Shown in pieces: positions 49,295 through 57,823 of a stretch of DNA of 64,000 nt (within the stretch, counting starts at the first letter, position 1; each line of letters begins with the position of its first letter). The notes under the pieces were generated by a model. It did not search any database and was not told where the DNA came from. It saw only the letters and a program-made list of their open reading frames with translations. Where the stretch lies: NCBI GenBank assembly GCA_963692995.1, contig OY843611.1:434001-498000 (forward strand), written 5' to 3'. A program made the translations under genes and the position numbers. The DNA is from Bin87 sp963692995 (GTDB taxonomy: Bacteria; Chloroflexota; Dehalococcoidia; Lucifugimonadales; UBA3495).

Positions 49295-49371
49295 CGGGGC
49301 GTAGCGCAGCCTGGTAGCGCACCTGCATGGGGTGCAGGGGGTCGCCAGTTCGAATCTGGCCGCCCCGACCA
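49295..49371 (+). tRNA. tRNA-Pro (anticodon GGG), CCA encoded
   Basis: A 77-base cloverleaf can be folded by hand: acceptor CGGGGCG / CGCCCCG, D-arm GCGC-AGCCTGGTA-GCGC, anticodon arm CCTGC-ATGGGGT-GCAGG (loop T33, GGG at 34-36, G37), variable GGGTC, T-arm GCCAG-TTCGAAT-CTGGC, discriminator A and encoded CCA. GGG reads CCC. A second CGGGGCG-like string directly upstream (49290-49296) is not part of the fold. Confidence 0.95.
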
Positions 49372-49385
49372 TCTTCAGCCAAAAT

Positions 49386-49411
49386 GAGGGCGTCTTGCAA
49401 AAGGCGCCCTC
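49386..49411. terminator. hairpin between tRNA-Pro and convergent SDR gene
   Basis: GAGGGCGTCTT / AAGGCGCCCTC form an 11-bp stem with one G-T pair and a GCAA loop, 15 bases after the tRNA. Confidence 0.55.
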
Positions 49412-49416
49412 GCGCT

Positions 49417-50181
49417 TTACATCGCGGTTCGTCCGCCATCCACCACGACCTCGCTGCCGGTGACGAATGCCGCCTCATCCGATGCCAGGTAGATGACGGC
49501 GTAGGCGATGTCCTCCGACCGTCCGATGCGGCCTAGGGGCACACGTCGCATCTGTTCCGCATCGCTGAGGCCGCTGCCCCGGTTGGCTCGGGATTCGCGC
49601 AGCATCGGGGTGTCGATGGGGCCGGGGTGGACCGAGTTGCACCGGATGCCCTCAGCGGCGTGCTGAATGGCGGTGGACTTGGTGAACAGCCGCACCGCGC
49701 CCTTGCTGCTGCTGTAGCCGGCCAGGTTGTAGTCGTTGCCCACCAACCCGGCGGTGGAAGATATGTTGACGATGCTCCCGCCGCCCGCCGCCCGCAAGGC
49801 GGGCAGACTAGCCTTGGTGCCGAGAAACACGCCCTTGGCGTTCACATCAAACAGCCGGTCCCATTCCGCAACGGTCATCTCCTCGATGCTGCGGCCCAGG
49901 ACGATGCCGGCATTGTTGACCAGGACGTTCAGCTTGCCGTACTCGGATACGGCGGCATTGACGGCGGACTGCCAGTCGTCTTCGTTGGTGACGTCCAGGT
50001 GAACATAGGTGGCCTGGCCGCCCAACTCCCGGATTTCGGCCTCAACGCGGCGGCCTTCGTCATCCAGAATGTCGCCAAAGACGACGGACGCGCCTTCCGC
50101 GGCGAACATTCGGGCTTCCACCGCGCCCTGTCCCCGGGCGCCGCCACTGATCAAAGCAACCTTGCCGTCCAACCTGCCCAT
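49417..50181 (-). CDS. SDR family oxidoreductase
   Basis: A 254-residue classical SDR. It has SGGARGQGA (cofactor loop, about 11-19), VVFGDI (acidic end of beta-2, NAD preference), NNAGIV, SIVNISSTAG (catalytic Ser), YSSSKGAVR (Tyr and Lys) and HPGPIDTPM. It is paralogous to the two SDRs flanking the Uma2 array (shared SGG(A/S)RGxGA, NAKGVFLGTKA, GAVRLFTKSTAIQ). Start ATG at 50181, with GGAGG about 8 bases upstream. Substrate unknown. Confidence 0.88.
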   Translation of the reverse strand: MGRLDGKVALISGGARGQGAVEARMFAAEGASVVFGDILDDEGRRVEAEIRELGGQATYVHLDVTNEDDWQSAVNAAVSEYGKLNVLVNNAGIVLGRSIEEMTVAEWDRLFDVNAKGVFLGTKASLPALRAAGGGSIVNISSTAGLVGNDYNLAGYSSSKGAVRLFTKSTAIQHAAEGIRCNSVHPGPIDTPMLRESRANRGSGLSDAEQMRRVPLGRIGRSEDIAYAVIYLASDEAAFVTGSEVVVDGGRTAM

Positions 50182-50243
50182 GATGATGCCTCCTGGTGTA
50201 ACCGCCAGCCCGCCAAAATAACGTGCCGGGATAAAGCGGAAGT

Positions 50244-51152
50244 TTATCCGATGATAACTTCTTTGAACTCGCGAATGGCGTTGATGTGAGCGTCTGGAGT
50301 GGTCAGGTTAGCCGACATGGTGTTGACGGAAAAGTGGGATGCCCCCAAGCTACGCCACTCCTCGGCGCGGGCCTGCCAAAACTCCGGGTCGCCGTCGGAA
50401 TAGTTAACGCGGGGTTCCATGCCGATGGCGTTCGGATCACGGCCGGCGGCGGTGGCGGCGGCCCGAACTTTGGCGATAGCCGTGGCCGCTTGCGGGTCGT
50501 GGGATTGGAACTGGGGAAACCAGCCATCGGCGCAGCGTCCCACCCGGTTCAGTACCCGATCGGCGGGAATAGGCCCCCGGGCCCGGCTGCCGGCGCCCAT
50601 CCATAGTGGGATGGGTCGCTGGATGGGCAGCGGGTTGATGCCGGCGTTGGTGACGTTGTGATAAGAGCCGTGGAAGTCAACCACCTCTTCCGTCCAGAGA
50701 CGGCGCAGCAGTTCCAGCTGTTCTTCGGCCCGGCGGCCCCGAGTGGTGAAATCCTCGCCCAGGGCCTCGTACTCCACCGGGTTCCAGCCGATGCCGACGC
50801 CCAGGCGCAGCCGGCCGCCGCTGAGCACGTCCACCTCGGCGGCCTGCTTGGCTACCAGCGCGGTCTGCCGCTGGCCGAGGATGACAATTGCGGACACCAA
50901 TTCCACGTTGCTGGTCAGGGCGGCCATGTAGCCAAAGACGACGAATATCTCGTGGAACATGCTGTCCTTGGTATAGCTGCCCGTCCAGGGCTGATGATAG
51001 GCAGTATCCGCGCCCAGCACGTGGTCATAGGCGATGATGTGGGCATATCCCAATTGCTCCGCAGCTTGAACATAGTCCCGCACTGCAATGGGGTCGGAAC
51101 CGATCTCAGTTTGGGGGAATACAACGCCTATCCGCATCTGCTGGTTGGGCAT
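50244..51152 (-). CDS. LLM-class F420-dependent oxidoreductase
   Basis: A 302-residue bacterial luciferase-like TIM-barrel enzyme. MRIGVVFPQTEIGSDPIAVRDYVQAAEQLGY with HIIAYDHVLGAD (about 40-51) is characteristic of the F420-dependent TIGR03619-type group; later landmarks are VSAIVILGQRQTALVAKQAAEVDVLSGGRLRLGVGIGWNPVEYEALG and RPIPLWMGAG. The enzyme would use reduced F420 (or FMNH2) to act on an unknown substrate. Start near 51152 (GTG/ATG region, MPNQQMRIG). The presence of NpdG supports F420 use. Confidence 0.84.
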   Translation of the reverse strand: MPNQQMRIGVVFPQTEIGSDPIAVRDYVQAAEQLGYAHIIAYDHVLGADTAYHQPWTGSYTKDSMFHEIFVVFGYMAALTSNVELVSAIVILGQRQTALVAKQAAEVDVLSGGRLRLGVGIGWNPVEYEALGEDFTTRGRRAEEQLELLRRLWTEEVVDFHGSYHNVTNAGINPLPIQRPIPLWMGAGSRARGPIPADRVLNRVGRCADGWFPQFQSHDPQAATAIAKVRAAATAAGRDPNAIGMEPRVNYSDGDPEFWQARAEEWRSLGASHFSVNTMSANLTTPDAHINAIREFKEVIIG

Positions 51153-51266
51153 GGCTAAACTCCTGGTGGGCGATGGTTCGTTGACGCGGAGGCGATTTCA
51201 CCCGGCGCGCCGACAATTTTACCCCGCGCGCAAACGCGGGGGCAAACTCAAATTGCCGCGCCCATA

Positions 51267-51461
51267 CTACCCCGTCGCCCACACCAGGTTCCAGATGAGA
51301 AAGAATGCGATCACCGCGGCCCAACCAAGGAGCATGGTGATGCGATAGAGTCGGGTGAACCAGGGATGTTCCCAAACGGGCAAACGGCGCTCCCTGGCCC
51401 AGCGGGTTTCAGCCGCGCCGCCGGCCCAGACCCAGCGCCCGAATTTTCTCACCAACATCAT
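51267..51461 (-). CDS. small single-pass membrane protein
   Basis: A 64-residue protein: a basic N-terminal half (MMLVRKFGRWVWAGGAAETRWARERR) and one C-terminal transmembrane segment (ITMLLGWAAVIAFFLIWNLVWA). Family unknown. It lies between the LLM oxidoreductase and a repeat element, with two adjacent ATG codons at its start. Confidence 0.5.
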   Translation of the reverse strand: MMLVRKFGRWVWAGGAAETRWARERRLPVWEHPWFTRLYRITMLLGWAAVIAFFLIWNLVWATG

Positions 51462-51517
51462 TTGGAAGCCTTTTCGTCCGCGACGGGATTGCCCCGTTTC
51501 GCTGGCAACGCCTTTCC

Positions 51518-51570
51518 GGGTTCCTGCTTGCGCCGGAACGACGGTGTGATTGCCAGTTTTTAAACAGGCC

Positions 51571-51573
<3 letters not shown>
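51518..51573. repeat. right half of the composite repeat element
   Basis: Fifty-six bases that match 32860-32915 at 53 positions: imperfect hairpin GTTCCTGC-TTGC-GCCGGAAC, then ACGACGGTGTGATTGCCAG and TTTTTAAACAGGCCCTA. Its end supplies the TAG stop of the aapP gene on the minus strand. Confidence 0.8.
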
Positions 51574-52329
<756 letters not shown>

Positions 52330-52364
52330 AGTGTGCTCCGTTGCGTTAGTGGCGGCGGCCGGCG

Positions 52365-53615
52365 CTATCGCTCACCAACCCCCAGATTGCGTTCAATGCG
52401 ATCGCTGACCCAGGACATGCCGTAGGTGAAAATCCAGAAGACCACGGCAACGAAAATGAAGAGTTCCCGAGCGTGGTCCAGGTATTCGGTGTTGCCCTGG
52501 ATGAACACCTTGCCGATGTTCACCAAGTCTTGCATGGCGATGATATAGACCAGGCTGGTGTCTTTGAAGAGGGCGATGAACTGGCCCACGATGGCGGGAA
52601 TGACGTTGCGAATGGCCTGGGGGAGAGAGATGAGCAGGGTGGTTTGCCAACCGGGCAGCCCCAAGGCCCGGGCCGCCTCGGCCTGGCCGGGGTGGAGCGC
52701 CTGCAAGCCGCCCCGGATGTTCTCCGCCATGTATGCGGCGCTGAAAAGGGTGATCACGACACCGGCCAGGAAGAGTGGTTCCTGGGGAAAGTTATCCGGG
52801 AAGGCCAGCGGAACCAGGACCTTGGACATGAACAGCAGGGTGATCAGCGGCACGCCCCGAAACACCTCGATAAACACCACGCACAGGATTTTCAGCACCG
52901 GCAGCCGGCTGCGCCGGCCCAGGGCCAGACCGATGCCGATGGGCAGGCTGAGGGTGATGCCGGCCACCGCCAGCAGCAGGTTCAGCATCAGGCCGCCCCA
53001 GTGGATGACCGATACCGGCATCAGGCCGGGCACGCCCGGCAATCCGCGCAGCAGCGCCAGCGTGATGACGAAGACGGCCACGCCCAGCATGACGACGCGG
53101 CCCAGGGTAATCAGCGACGTGTAGCGGGCCAGCGCCCAGCCGGCCGCCAGCGCCGGCAGGTTCGCCAGCAGCAGCAGGCGCACGTCTAGCCCCATGGTCT
53201 CCAGGCGGTAAGGCAGAAAAGCGAGGGCGGCGGCAACCCCTCCCACCAGCAGCGCGATGGTTCTGGCCATCGGGTTGCCGCTGGTTCCCCAGGCCATCCC
53301 CAGGAGAGCCGTGACCAGCAGCAGGGAAACTTGGGGACGCCAGAAGCAATTCTGGCCGGGGCAGGCGGCTTCCGTATTGTACTGACCGAGGATAAAGCGT
53401 CCGCCCAGCTCGACCACCACCGTCCAGTCGGCAGCGATGAATACCCACTTCAGCCCGAACCAGAGCACGAGGATGGAGACCAGAGCCGCGACGACCGTGA
53501 GGACGCCGTTATACCAGGCGCTGAACAGGTTAGCGCGCGCCCAGCCGATGGCGCCAATCTCGGAACGCGGAGGCGGCAGCGGCTCCGCCGGGGTGTACTC
53601 AAGGTTGACGGCCAT
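52365..53615 (-). CDS. aapM: amino-acid ABC transporter permease (AapM/BztC type)
   Basis: A 416-residue inner-membrane permease of the long type found in general L-amino-acid transporters. The N-terminal ~190 residues form extra helices and a large loop (GGRFILGQYNTEAACPGQNC); the core HisM-like domain carries VFRGVPLITLLFMSK and the EAA loop VITLFSAAYMAENIRGGLQAL and QAEAARALGLPGWQTTLLISLPQAIRNVIPA. It pairs with AapQ, whose gene ends 14 bases upstream. Start ATG at 53615. Confidence 0.9.
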   Translation of the reverse strand: MAVNLEYTPAEPLPPPRSEIGAIGWARANLFSAWYNGVLTVVAALVSILVLWFGLKWVFIAADWTVVVELGGRFILGQYNTEAACPGQNCFWRPQVSLLLVTALLGMAWGTSGNPMARTIALLVGGVAAALAFLPYRLETMGLDVRLLLLANLPALAAGWALARYTSLITLGRVVMLGVAVFVITLALLRGLPGVPGLMPVSVIHWGGLMLNLLLAVAGITLSLPIGIGLALGRRSRLPVLKILCVVFIEVFRGVPLITLLFMSKVLVPLAFPDNFPQEPLFLAGVVITLFSAAYMAENIRGGLQALHPGQAEAARALGLPGWQTTLLISLPQAIRNVIPAIVGQFIALFKDTSLVYIIAMQDLVNIGKVFIQGNTEYLDHARELFIFVAVVFWIFTYGMSWVSDRIERNLGVGER

Positions 53616-53629
53616 GATTTCACTCTTCT

Positions 53630-54838
53630 TTACCTGCTGCTAGTTCCAATGCGCCAGTTGTACAGGTTGCCGACTAGCGACCAAGTGAGGCTGATGGCCA
53701 GATAAGCTACCATAATCAGTATGAAAATGGAGACCGCCGGGGCCGTTTGGGTCATGGTTATGGCCACGTTGGTCAAGTCGGTATAGCCGACCACAGCGCC
53801 CAGGCTGCTGTTTTTGGTGAGGTTGAGGCACTGGCTGATCAAGGGCGGAATGATGACGCGCAGGGCTTGGGGGAAGGTTACTTGTCGCAGCGTGTTCAGC
53901 TGCGACAGGCCCAGCGCGCGCGCCGCCTCGATCTGCCCGCGCCCGACGGACTGGATGCCGGCGCGGACGATTTCGGCGATAAAGGACGCCGTGTACATTA
54001 CCAGCCCAATCAGCAGCACCAGCAGGCCGGCCCGGACGGTATAGCCGCCGGTGAGGCGTCCGAAACGGCCCTGGGGTTCCGGCGATGAGGCCAAGAAGGG
54101 GGCCTCGCCGGTCGCGGCGCTTACCACCAGCCAGCTTACGACGCCAATCAGCAGGGCGGCGGCGCAACCGGCCAGCAGGGGATATGAGGCTTGGCCCGTG
54201 CGGATTTCGCGTCGGGTCAGGCGACGGTGGATGAGCGCGCCGGCAACAACGGCGGCCACGGCCAGCAGTGTCCACACCAGCGCCGGGGCCAGCCCGGTGG
54301 CCGACGCCCAGGGCAGGGAGATGCCGGCATTGTTGACGTAAAGTTGCCCGCCGATAACGTAACCCTCACGCGGCGGGGGCAGCGCCAGCATGATGTAGAA
54401 CCAGAAGAGTAGCTGCACCAGCAGCGGCACGTTGCGAAAGAAGTCAATATAGACCATCGCCAGCTTGGCGACAATCCAGTTGGTGGAGAGCCGGGCGACG
54501 CCGATGAAGATGCCCAGCAGGGTGGCGAGGATGACGCCGATGACAGAAACGACGACGGTGTTGGTGACGGCGACGGTGAAGGCGTAAAGGAAGGTATCCG
54601 ACGATTCATAAGGGATAAAATGTTCCCCAATTGGGGTTTGATATTCGCGGGACAGGAAGCTGAACCCGTAGGGGATCTCCCGCTCCTGGATGGCATTGCC
54701 GATGTTGGCGAATAACCAGAGGACCAAGGCTACCGCCACAGTGGCGGACACAATCTGCGCCGCCCATTGGATAATCTGGGCATGCCGCCAGACCGGGATG
54801 CCCTGGTAGGTTAGCGCTCGCGGAGGTTGGGTTATCAC
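53630..54838 (-). CDS. aapQ: amino-acid ABC transporter permease (AapQ/BztB type)
   Basis: A 402-residue permease with eight or so helices. After helix WAAQIVSATVAVALVLWLFANIG, the segment GFSFLSREYQTPIGEHFIPYESSDTFLYAF is diagnostic of AapQ/BztB proteins; the core has FFRNVPLLVQLLFWFYIM, SFIAEIVRAGIQSVGRGQIEAARALGLSQLNTLRQVTFPQALRVIIPPL (EAA loop). Together with AapM it forms the membrane channel for amino acids. A strong terminator-like hairpin lies between this gene and aapJ. Confidence 0.92.
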   Translation of the reverse strand: MITQPPRALTYQGIPVWRHAQIIQWAAQIVSATVAVALVLWLFANIGNAIQEREIPYGFSFLSREYQTPIGEHFIPYESSDTFLYAFTVAVTNTVVVSVIGVILATLLGIFIGVARLSTNWIVAKLAMVYIDFFRNVPLLVQLLFWFYIMLALPPPREGYVIGGQLYVNNAGISLPWASATGLAPALVWTLLAVAAVVAGALIHRRLTRREIRTGQASYPLLAGCAAALLIGVVSWLVVSAATGEAPFLASSPEPQGRFGRLTGGYTVRAGLLVLLIGLVMYTASFIAEIVRAGIQSVGRGQIEAARALGLSQLNTLRQVTFPQALRVIIPPLISQCLNLTKNSSLGAVVGYTDLTNVAITMTQTAPAVSIFILIMVAYLAISLTWSLVGNLYNWRIGTSSR

Positions 54839-54933
54839 GATGATTGCTTTCCGTGATTTTGCGGCGGGCGATTTGCGCTGATTTTAGCGCATTGCCGTTA
54901 GTTTTGCCCGTCGCTGGCGCGGCGTCTGCCGGC

Positions 54934-54964
54934 AAAAAAGTAAGGGCGGGTTTGAAACCCGCCC
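54934..54964 (-). terminator. intrinsic terminator inside the aap unit
   Basis: On the minus strand, GGGCGGGTTT-C-AAACCCGCCC is followed by TTACTTTTTT, a good intrinsic terminator 33 bases after the aapJ stop and 96 bases before aapQ. It would let the binding protein be made in excess over the permeases. The same hairpin sequence occurs at 3191. Confidence 0.82.
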
Positions 54965-54997
54965 CGGTGTTATGAATTGCGACGGACGCTCACCAGT

Positions 54998-56248
54998 TTA
55001 GCGCAAGGGCGCGGTGTACACCTGGCCGCCCTTGGGACATTCGCCGCAGGGAGCGGCGGACCAGAGGGCGTTGCGGCTGCCTTCGCGCACCAGGCCCAGG
55101 GGCGTTAGGTGACGGTCGTAAATTTCGCCATAGTTGCCGACGGCCCGGATGACATCCTGGGCTACGGTGTTGCTAAGTCCAAGTCCCTCTTGACCGTAGG
55201 AACCTTCCAATCCGAACAGGCGGTCAACGGCGGTGTCGCCGGTGACGGCGGTGGGTACGTTATTGGAAGTAATTTCGTATGCTTCGGCATAGATGAGGAT
55301 GCCCATGACGGTGCTTACTATATCGTACCACTGCTCGTCGCCGTGGGGGACGACCGGCCCCAGGGGTTCCTCGGAGATGGTGCCGGGCAGGATGACGTGG
55401 GCGCCGGGGTCGTCGAAGCCGGCGCGCGTGCTGACCAGGCCGGAGCGGTCGGTCGTTAGGGTGTCGCACTGGCCGGCGACGTAGGCTTCCCGCGCCGAAA
55501 CGTTGTCGGGGAAGGTTACGATGTCAAAGTTCATGTTGTTCTGGTTGCTAAAGTCTTGCAGGTTCAGCTCGGTGGTGGTGCCCTGCTGGACGCAGACCCT
55601 GGCGTCGCGCAGCTCCATCATATCGCTGAGGTCCAGGCTCGTGGGAACCATAAAGCCCTGGCCGTCATAGAACATGGTAGGCGCGAAGTTGCCCCACTGG
55701 GCGTTGCGGGAGCTGGTCCAGGTGGTGTTGCGGGACATAATATCCACTTCGCCGGACTGCATGGTCGGCCCGCGTTCGGCGGCGGTGGTGGGCCGGAACT
55801 CGACGGCGTCGGGGTCGCCGAGGACGGCGGCGGCTACCCCGCGGCAGAGATCGATGTCAAAGCCGGTGGTGTTGCCGCTGGCGTCAATGAAACCGAAGCC
55901 GGCCAGGGCGTTGTTGCTGGCGCAGATGAGTTGGCCCCGGTCTTGCACGGTGGCGAGACGGCTGCCGGAGTGCATCGGCACGGCTTCGGTGGCGACCGGG
56001 GCCGGCACGGCTTCGGTGGGCGCGGCAGCGGCGGGCGCGGCGGCGGTAGTGGCCGGCGCGGCAGTAGCGGGAGCGGTAGTCGGTTGTTCGCCGGATTGCA
56101 CGGGCGGCGCGACGGCTGCGGCAGTGGGCTGACCTCCGCCGGTTGCGGGCGCTACTGGGGATGGAGCTTCCTCTTGGCTACAAGCTAGCCCGGTCATCAA
56201 CGCTAACAGAATAACTGCTCCGGCAATGTACTTGATGTATCGGCTCAT
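54998..56248 (-). CDS. aapJ: amino-acid ABC transporter substrate-binding lipoprotein (AapJ type)
   Basis: A 416-residue binding lipoprotein. The signal peptide YIKYIAGAVILLALMTGLAC ends in a lipobox (GLAC, Cys about 23), followed by a long Ala/Pro/Thr linker to about residue 95. The SBP_bac_3 domain begins at RLATVQDRGQLICASNNALAGFG and has GFDIDLCRGVAAAVLGDP, VDIMSRNTTWTSSR and the AapJ hallmark YGEIYDRHLTPLGLVREGSRNALWSAAPCGECPKGGQVYTAPLR at the end. It delivers polar amino acids to AapQM. The start ATG at 56248 has AGGAGG about 9 bases upstream. Confidence 0.92.
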   Translation of the reverse strand: MSRYIKYIAGAVILLALMTGLACSQEEAPSPVAPATGGGQPTAAAVAPPVQSGEQPTTAPATAAPATTAAAPAAAAPTEAVPAPVATEAVPMHSGSRLATVQDRGQLICASNNALAGFGFIDASGNTTGFDIDLCRGVAAAVLGDPDAVEFRPTTAAERGPTMQSGEVDIMSRNTTWTSSRNAQWGNFAPTMFYDGQGFMVPTSLDLSDMMELRDARVCVQQGTTTELNLQDFSNQNNMNFDIVTFPDNVSAREAYVAGQCDTLTTDRSGLVSTRAGFDDPGAHVILPGTISEEPLGPVVPHGDEQWYDIVSTVMGILIYAEAYEITSNNVPTAVTGDTAVDRLFGLEGSYGQEGLGLSNTVAQDVIRAVGNYGEIYDRHLTPLGLVREGSRNALWSAAPCGECPKGGQVYTAPLR

Positions 56249-56421
56249 CGGTGGTTTGTCCTCCTAGCTTATTTAGGGGTAATTTTGCCTGATGATAAGA
56301 CCCTTCGAATTCTATCACAGATTGCCGGCGTGCGCTTATTGCCTTACTCCCGCGTCGTGTGGGGTCTTTTCACGTCGCAGCCATCCCAAGATGGAGTTTC
56401 CTTTGAAACGGAACGCTGTTA

Positions 56422-57213
56422 TTAGGCGAACTGCCACAAGGTCAGTGCATTGGAGCCGAAAATCTTGACCAGATCAGCGCGGGGGCACCATTCCTCCATC
56501 TGTCGCATGGTATAGCGCAGAGAGTTGCGGTAGCCCTCCCGGTTGGTTACCCGAGGCCAGTCGGAACCCCAGATCATGCGCTCCGGACCGAAGGCGTCGT
56601 AAGCCATGCGCACGTAGGGCGGCGTATTTCGGTACGGGAAAGGCGGCTCGCTAATCTCACCCATGCCGTGGATTTTCACCACCGTATTGGGGAAGCGCGC
56701 CAGGGTGAGGGCCGGCCGGAATACGTCGTCAGGCGGCATGGCAGGCGCGCCGATGGCGTGGATCCCCATTCCGGCCAGATGCTCCATGATGAAGGTTAGG
56801 TTGGGCAGTTCTGCCACCAGGTCGGCGAATTCCGTTGCAGCGAAGCCCTCGGCCGGGCCCCCTACGCTGACCGACATTCCCAATCGTGCCGCGGCGCGCC
56901 ACACGGCCAACGGGTCATTACCCGGCGAGCGGTGAAAATTCCTGATTCGCAGGGTCTCGGCGCCGGCGGCGCGCAGACTAGCCAACGTGTCCGGCGCAGC
57001 GGGGTCGTCCACGTCCACGCGGCACACCACAGCCAGCTGGCTCGGAAAACGCTGCCGACATTCCAGCACGTAGGAGTTGTCCAGCGTGGCGGTGGACTGC
57101 ACCAGCACCGTTTTGGCAACGCCGTTCAGTTCCATCTGGGCCAGCAGCATCTCCACCGGCTCATAGTGGTCGCGGCCGATATGCACGTGGGTATCTACAA
57201 TTGGCATCGGCAA
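56422..57213 (-). CDS. amidohydrolase family metal-dependent hydrolase (Amidohydro_2)
   Basis: A 263-residue TIM-barrel hydrolase. The metal-binding HxH is in IVDTHVHIGRDHYEP (about 5-19), LRIRNFHRSPGNDP follows, FIMEHLAGMGI carries another ligand His and ERMIWGSDWPRVTNREGY holds the catalytic Asp. This is the family that includes 2-pyrone-4,6-dicarboxylate lactonases and related lactone or decarboxylation enzymes. It is transcribed toward the aap unit but separated by ~170 bases. Substrate unknown. Confidence 0.86.
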   Translation of the reverse strand: MPMPIVDTHVHIGRDHYEPVEMLLAQMELNGVAKTVLVQSTATLDNSYVLECRQRFPSQLAVVCRVDVDDPAAPDTLASLRAAGAETLRIRNFHRSPGNDPLAVWRAAARLGMSVSVGGPAEGFAATEFADLVAELPNLTFIMEHLAGMGIHAIGAPAMPPDDVFRPALTLARFPNTVVKIHGMGEISEPPFPYRNTPPYVRMAYDAFGPERMIWGSDWPRVTNREGYRNSLRYTMRQMEEWCPRADLVKIFGSNALTLWQFA

Positions 57214-57230
57214 AATTCCTCGGCGGCCAA

Positions 57231-57713
57231 TCAGTCAATAATCTTGGGCAATACCACCAGCAGCAGGCTAGTTATGCCGGTGTTGAGGACAACGCCGGCG
57301 AAAATCGCCCCGAACACCCACTTGATTATCCGGTTTTCAGACTTGGCATTCTCAACTCGGGATTCGGCGAACTTGGCGTTCATCTCGGCGCGCAATTCGG
57401 CGAACTTGGCGTTCATCTCCGTGCGAAATTCGGCGAACTTGGTGTCCATATCGGCGCGAAATTCGGCGAACTTGGTGTCCATATCGGCGCGCAATTCGGC
57501 AAATCTTACAGCAACGTCAATTTTAAAATCTCTGAACTCGTCCTTGAACTCCGCGGCCTCAACCCGCAGTTGGGCTATGTCATCTTTCGATGCCAATGAC
57601 CCTTCCAGAATCATGCGGCCGGCCAAGTCCAGCATGGCGTCAATTTCCTCGGCCGGATAACCTCGGGTGACTAGGGCGGCGCGAACGTCGTTCAGTGTCG
57701 TCATCGTGGTCAT
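57231..57713 (-). CDS. hendecad-repeat coiled-coil membrane protein (DUF1640/CCDC90-like)
   Basis: A 160-residue protein. An N-terminal helical domain (LNDVRAALVTRGYPAEEIDAML) is followed by a coiled coil built of five ~11-residue repeats (FAELRADMDTK, FAEFRADMDTK, FAEFRTEMNAK, FAELRAEMNAK, FAESRVENAKS; about 68-122) and a C-terminal transmembrane helix (IKWVFGAIFAGVVLNTGITS). The 33-bp DNA repeats behind them are visible at 57350-57510. The layout is like DUF1640/CCDC90 proteins, whose role is unclear. The 11-residue period favours a right-handed coiled coil. Confidence 0.75.
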   Translation of the reverse strand: MTTMTTLNDVRAALVTRGYPAEEIDAMLDLAGRMILEGSLASKDDIAQLRVEAAEFKDEFRDFKIDVAVRFAELRADMDTKFAEFRADMDTKFAEFRTEMNAKFAELRAEMNAKFAESRVENAKSENRIIKWVFGAIFAGVVLNTGITSLLLVVLPKIID

Positions 57714-57823
57714 GCTTTATCCTTGCCGGGCGGAGCGCTAGGCTGTCCCAAGCCGGCAACGTCAGCATAGCAAATCCGCCCGATAACTGCTACTCTGACA
57801 ACGCTTCAGAGGAGGTATGGCCT

